From positions 1 to 26,326 of the forward strand of contig JAEYPH010000035.1 of assembly GCA_023410875.1 (NCBI GenBank): 26,326 nucleotides of DNA, read 5' to 3'. Within the stretch, counting starts at the first letter, position 1, and each line of letters starts with the position of its first letter. The position numbers and the translations under genes are program-made. Source of the stretch: Bacillota bacterium (GTDB lineage: Bacteria > Bacillota > Clostridia > Christensenellales > UMGS416). The notes under the pieces are model-generated. The model was not told the DNA's origin and searched no databases. It was given only the letters and a program-made list of their open reading frames with translations. This document shows positions 23,249-26,326 of the stretch, in pieces.

Positions 23249-25756
23249 TTATGTTCTCTGGCTGGGGGTTGGGGGAACGGCATTGCCTTTGCTGGCTGAG
23301 GCCTTGAAGCGTTTCAGGCGCAGCGCGTTGGTGAGCACCGATACCGAGCTCAGGCTCATGGCGGCGGCGGCGAAGATCGGGTTGAGCAACGGGCCGCCGA
23401 ACAGGTGCAGCACGCCCGCCGCGATCGGGATGCCCACAACGTTGTAGCCAAAGGCCCAGAAGAGGTTCTGCTTGATGTTGCGTATCGTTCGCTTGCTGAG
23501 CTCGATGGCCGTGGGCACGTCCATGAGGTCCGAGCGCATCAGCACGATGTCCGCCGACTCCATGGCAACGTCGGTGCCGGAGCCGATGGCGATGCCGATG
23601 TCGGCCTGGGCCAGCGCCGGCGCGTCGTTGATGCCGTCGCCGACCATGGCGACCTTGCGGCCTGCGGCCTGCAGCTTCTTGACCTCGTTGGATTTGTCCT
23701 GCGGCAGCACCTCTGCCAGCACGTGGTCGATGCCGACCTGCCGGGCGATGGCTGCGGCGGTCCTGCTGTTGTCGCCGGTGATCATGGCAACCTCTATGCC
23801 CATTTTGTGCAGGCGCTCGATGGCGGCGCGGCTGCTGGGCTTCACGACATCTGCCACGGCGATGATGCCGGCCAGGCGGCCGTCCAGCGCCACATACATC
23901 GGCGTCTTGCCCTCCTCGGCCAGGCGGTCGGAGGCGGCGGCCAGCTCGGTCAGGGAGATGCCTCGCTCATCCATGAGCTTGCGGTTGCCGACCAGTATGG
24001 CCGCGCCGTTCAGCTTCGCCTCAATGCCGCGGCCGGTGATGGCCTGGAACTCATCCACAGGGAGCAATTCCAGCCCCAGCCCCTGAGCTCCTTGCACGAT
24101 GGCTTGGCCCAGCGGGTGTTCGGAAGCCCGCTCTGCCGACGCGGTGACCTGTAGCAGATACCCCCGCTCCAGCCCGGCTGCCGGCAGCACGTCTGTCACG
24201 GTGGGCTTGCCTTCGGTGATCGTGCCGGTCTTGTCAAACACGATCGTGTTGATCTTGTGTGCGGTCTCCAGCGCCTCGCCGCCCTTTATCAGGATGCCGT
24301 TTTCCGCGCCCTTGCCGGTGCCCACCATGATGGCCGTGGGCGTGGCCAGACCAAGTGCGCAGGGGCAGGCGATGACCAGCACTGAGATGAAGACGGTCAG
24401 CGAGAATTCCAGATCGCCGGTGCCGATGAACCACGCAACGCCGGCGACCACGGCGATGGCGCACACGATGGGCACGAAGTAGCCGGACACGATGTCCGCC
24501 ATCTGGGCAATGGGGGCCTTGGAACCCTGGGCGTCCTCCACGAGTTTGATGATCTGCGCCAACGCTGTGTCGCTGCCGATCTTGTCAGCGCGGAACTGTA
24601 TCGTGCCGTTGGCGTTGAGCGACGCTGCGTACACGACGTCGCCGGGCCGCTTATCCACCGGCATGCTCTCGCCGGTCAGCATGGATTCGTCGATGGCCGT
24701 CTGCCCCTGTAGCACCGTGCCGTCCACGGGAATCTTGGCGCCGGGCTTCACGATGAGGATATCGCCGATTTCCACCTCGTCGATGGGGATTTCCTTTTCC
24801 GCGCCGTTCTGCAGCACGATGGCCGTTTTGGGCGCCAGGCCCATGAGCTTCTTGATGGCCTCGCTGGTGCGGCCCTTGGATATGGCCTCCAGCGTTTTTC
24901 CCAGCAGGATCAGCGCTATGATGACGCCCGCGGTCTCAAAGTACAGGGCTTCCACTGCGTGAAAATTCCCTTCGGCGATCTGGAACACGTTGTAGATGCT
25001 GTAGAGCACAGCGGCGGTCGTGCCGATGGCGATCAGCGAATCCATGTTCGGGCTGCGCTGGATCAGCGCTTTGAAGCCTACGGTGTAGAATTTGTAGCCC
25101 ACGGCTACAATTGGGATGACCAGTACAAGCTCCACCAGGCCGTACAGCAAAGGATAATCCATGGGGCTTAAGCCGGCGGGGAAGGGCAGCTTGACCCACG
25201 CGAGCATGGGCACCATGGCGATGTACAGCAGCGGCACGGCCAGTGCGGCGGCGATGATGAACTTGGTCCACAGCGTGCGAATCTCTTTCTGCTTGCGTTT
25301 ACGGTCCTCATCGGCGGCGTCGGTCCTGGAAACCTCCAGCGCCTTGTATCCGGCTTTCTCGATGGCCTCTCGGATGGCGGACAGGCGGACCTGGTGCGGG
25401 TCGTATGTGACTGTCGCCTTTTCCGTGGCGAAGTTGACAGACGCGCTGTGCACGCCCTCCAGCCTGCCGACGGCCTTCTCCAACCTCTGGGCGCAGGCTG
25501 CGCATGTCATGCCGCCGATGGGGATCGTGACACTAGCGCTGTCGGTCTTCTCCACGACCTCATAGCCGATCTTCGTGACGGCCTCTTTAATGGCGGCCAG
25601 GGGAAGGGTGCTCTCGTCGTATTCCACGAACAGCTTCTCGCTGGCCAGATTCACCGAGGCTTGCTTGATGCCGGGAAGCTTGCCGACGGCCTTCTCGATG
25701 CGCTGGGCGCAGGCCGCGCAGGTCATGCCCCGTATGCTCAATACTCTGCTTTCCAT
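23249..25756 (-). CDS. copA: Copper-exporting P1B-type ATPase CopA
   Basis: This exporter pumps Cu(I) (or Ag(I)) out of the cytoplasm. The 835-residue protein has two N-terminal HMA domains with CxxC at Cys13/Cys16 and Cys85/Cys88. The transmembrane CPC motif is at 464-466, the phosphorylation motif DKTGT starts at Asp508, and the SEHPLG, GDGINDAPAL and C-terminal MSLSS motifs all agree with a copper-type P1B-1 ATPase. ATG 25756 is chosen because an upstream in-frame ATG at 25807 overlaps the predicted transcription start; the AAGGAG site is 13 bases upstream, rather far. It heads a two-gene unit with copZ and is divergent from an HxlR-family gene. Confidence 0.95.
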   Translation of the reverse strand: MESRVLSIRGMTCAACAQRIEKAVGKLPGIKQASVNLASEKLFVEYDESTLPLAAIKEAVTKIGYEVVEKTDSASVTIPIGGMTCAACAQRLEKAVGRLEGVHSASVNFATEKATVTYDPHQVRLSAIREAIEKAGYKALEVSRTDAADEDRKRKQKEIRTLWTKFIIAAALAVPLLYIAMVPMLAWVKLPFPAGLSPMDYPLLYGLVELVLVIPIVAVGYKFYTVGFKALIQRSPNMDSLIAIGTTAAVLYSIYNVFQIAEGNFHAVEALYFETAGVIIALILLGKTLEAISKGRTSEAIKKLMGLAPKTAIVLQNGAEKEIPIDEVEIGDILIVKPGAKIPVDGTVLQGQTAIDESMLTGESMPVDKRPGDVVYAASLNANGTIQFRADKIGSDTALAQIIKLVEDAQGSKAPIAQMADIVSGYFVPIVCAIAVVAGVAWFIGTGDLEFSLTVFISVLVIACPCALGLATPTAIMVGTGKGAENGILIKGGEALETAHKINTIVFDKTGTITEGKPTVTDVLPAAGLERGYLLQVTASAERASEHPLGQAIVQGAQGLGLELLPVDEFQAITGRGIEAKLNGAAILVGNRKLMDERGISLTELAAASDRLAEEGKTPMYVALDGRLAGIIAVADVVKPSSRAAIERLHKMGIEVAMITGDNSRTAAAIARQVGIDHVLAEVLPQDKSNEVKKLQAAGRKVAMVGDGINDAPALAQADIGIAIGSGTDVAMESADIVLMRSDLMDVPTAIELSKRTIRNIKQNLFWAFGYNVVGIPIAAGVLHLFGGPLLNPIFAAAAMSLSSVSVLTNALRLKRFKASASKGNAVPPTPSQRT

Positions 25757-25812
25757 TGTGGTTGCCACTCTCCTTGGGTTAGGTTTCTCATCCTTGACTC
25801 TATCCATGCTCA

Positions 25813-25842
25813 ATGATATCATCGTAGCCAGAATTGGTCCAA
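25813..25842 (-). promoter_or_regulatory. Promoter of copA-copZ
   Basis: On the minus strand TTGGAC (25837-25842) is followed after 18 bases by TATCAT (25813-25818), which carries a TG extension (TGATATCAT). The region lies about 57 bases upstream of ATG 25756. Confidence 0.5.
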
Positions 25843-25858
25843 AGAACAAGTACGCACT

Positions 25859-25890
25859 TTGATGTGCCATACTATCCAAAAATATAGTAT
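25859..25890 (+). promoter_or_regulatory. HxlR-gene promoter with overlapping palindrome (candidate operator)
   Basis: TTGATG (25859-25864) and TATAGT (25883-25888) are 18 bases apart. A perfect 7-bp inverted repeat, ATACTAT (25869-25875) and ATAGTAT (25884-25890), overlaps the spacer and the -10 box. It is a natural autoregulation site. Its TACT/AGTA core resembles half-sites I recall for HxlR-family regulators; this recollection needs checking. Confidence 0.5.
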
Positions 25891-25907
25891 TGAAAGGAGA
25901 AATCGAT

Positions 25908-26273
25908 ATGGGCTGTGATTGCACCGGGCTCAACTGCCCCGTGGACGCGACATTGAAGCTCATCGGCGGCAAATACAAGGCATTGATCCTGTGGCATCTG
26001 GTGAGCGGCAGCCTGCGCCACGGCGAGCTGCAGAAGATCATCCCCCAGGCCACGCCCAAGATGCTCACGCAGCAACTGCGGGAGCTGGAGAGCGACAATC
26101 TCGTGTCACGCACGGTTTATCCGGTTGTGCCGCCCAAGGTGGAATATGCGCTGACCGATTTCGGCAGGAGCCTCAAGCCGATCCTGGTCGCGATGTACGA
26201 CTGGGGAGCGGGATACATGAAGGACAACCATTATGAAATCTCGTGTTCTATGACGAAAGACACAGAGGAATAA
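25908..26273 (+). CDS. HxlR-family winged-helix regulator with Cys-rich N-terminus
   Basis: The 121-residue protein is an HxlR (DUF24) transcription factor, recognised by CPVDATLKLIGGKYKALILWHL (split here: CPVDATLKL, IGGKYK), the recognition-helix region TPKMLTQQLRELE and the closing wing VEYALTDFG. Cysteines 3, 5 and 10 cluster at the N-terminus, with Cys113 near the end; Cys10 sits where family members carry a redox-sensing thiol. The gene is divergent from copA-copZ and probably controls that operon or a thiol/redox stress response, and probably itself. ATG 25908 has AAAGGAGA 7 bases upstream. Copper sensing is inference, because copper operons are usually controlled by CsoR, CueR or CopY. 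Confidence 0.9.
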   Translation: MGCDCTGLNCPVDATLKLIGGKYKALILWHLVSGSLRHGELQKIIPQATPKMLTQQLRELESDNLVSRTVYPVVPPKVEYALTDFGRSLKPILVAMYDWGAGYMKDNHYEISCSMTKDTEE

Positions 26274-26316
26274 TACAAGTGTCGCCGGCAATTCCGGCGA
26301 CACGTGTATTAATTTT
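26272..26316 (+). terminator. Terminator of the HxlR gene
   Basis: A perfect 10-bp core stem (26279-26288 with 26294-26303), extended by six further pairs (26272-26277 with 26305-26310) across one mismatch, is followed by AATTTTC. It overlaps the HxlR stop codon. Confidence 0.75.
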
Positions 26317-26326
26317 CAAAGGGGTT

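Overview
The window looks like chromosome of a GC-rich, anaerobic, Gram-positive bacterium of the Bacillota (Clostridia-like). This rests on gene content: the DUF512-radical SAM / Der / PlsY cluster, an ECF vitamin transporter beside type III pantothenate kinase, small rubredoxin and DUF2935 proteins, an oxygen-sensitive radical SAM enzyme, strong GGAGG ribosome sites and a lipoprotein signal. Species cannot be named from the sequence. I see no rRNA, tRNA, CRISPR array, insertion sequence or phage gene.

Layout. 1-2330 (minus): an NfeD-like membrane protein and a flotillin, with a promoter, a perfect 15-bp intercistronic hairpin and a terminator. 2330-2761: a gene-free, hairpin-rich divergent intergenic stretch. 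2762-6043 (plus): DUF512 radical SAM protein, der, plsY. 6210-7629: a DUF2935 protein and a convergent rubredoxin-like protein, separated by a dense run of perfect hairpins. 7866-11675 (plus): a tightly packed run of PanT-type transporter, coaX, hom, a GH16 glucanase and a cupin. 11725-12364 (minus): an AT-richer MntA/HepT toxin-antitoxin pair. 12413-15056 (minus): a QueG-like Fe-S protein and typA. 15269-16726 (plus): a GH5 endoglycoceramidase-like enzyme, convergent with a radical SAM gene (minus, 16753-17727). 17861-22939 (plus): an MFS transporter, then a phosphodiester-glycosidase lipoprotein, a second MFS transporter and a GH28-like enzyme. 23017-25756 (minus): copZ and copA, divergent from an HxlR-family regulator (25908-26273).

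How they fit. Pantothenate uptake and phosphorylation (PanT, CoaX) share a transcript with homoserine synthesis. Three predicted glycosidases (GH16, GH5, GH28-like) have no export signal, so they probably act in the cytoplasm on imported oligosaccharides. The MFS carriers and the surface lipoprotein may belong to the same carbohydrate programme. copA-copZ form a copper-export module whose likely regulator is the divergent cysteine-rich HxlR protein, an unusual pairing. Several promoters are of the extended -10 type (TGnTATAAT).

I found no clearly new multi-gene system. The best candidates for something undescribed are the hairpin clusters at 7132-7292 and 2444-2671, the 15-bp hairpin inside the flotillin operon, and the HxlR/palindrome control of copper export.
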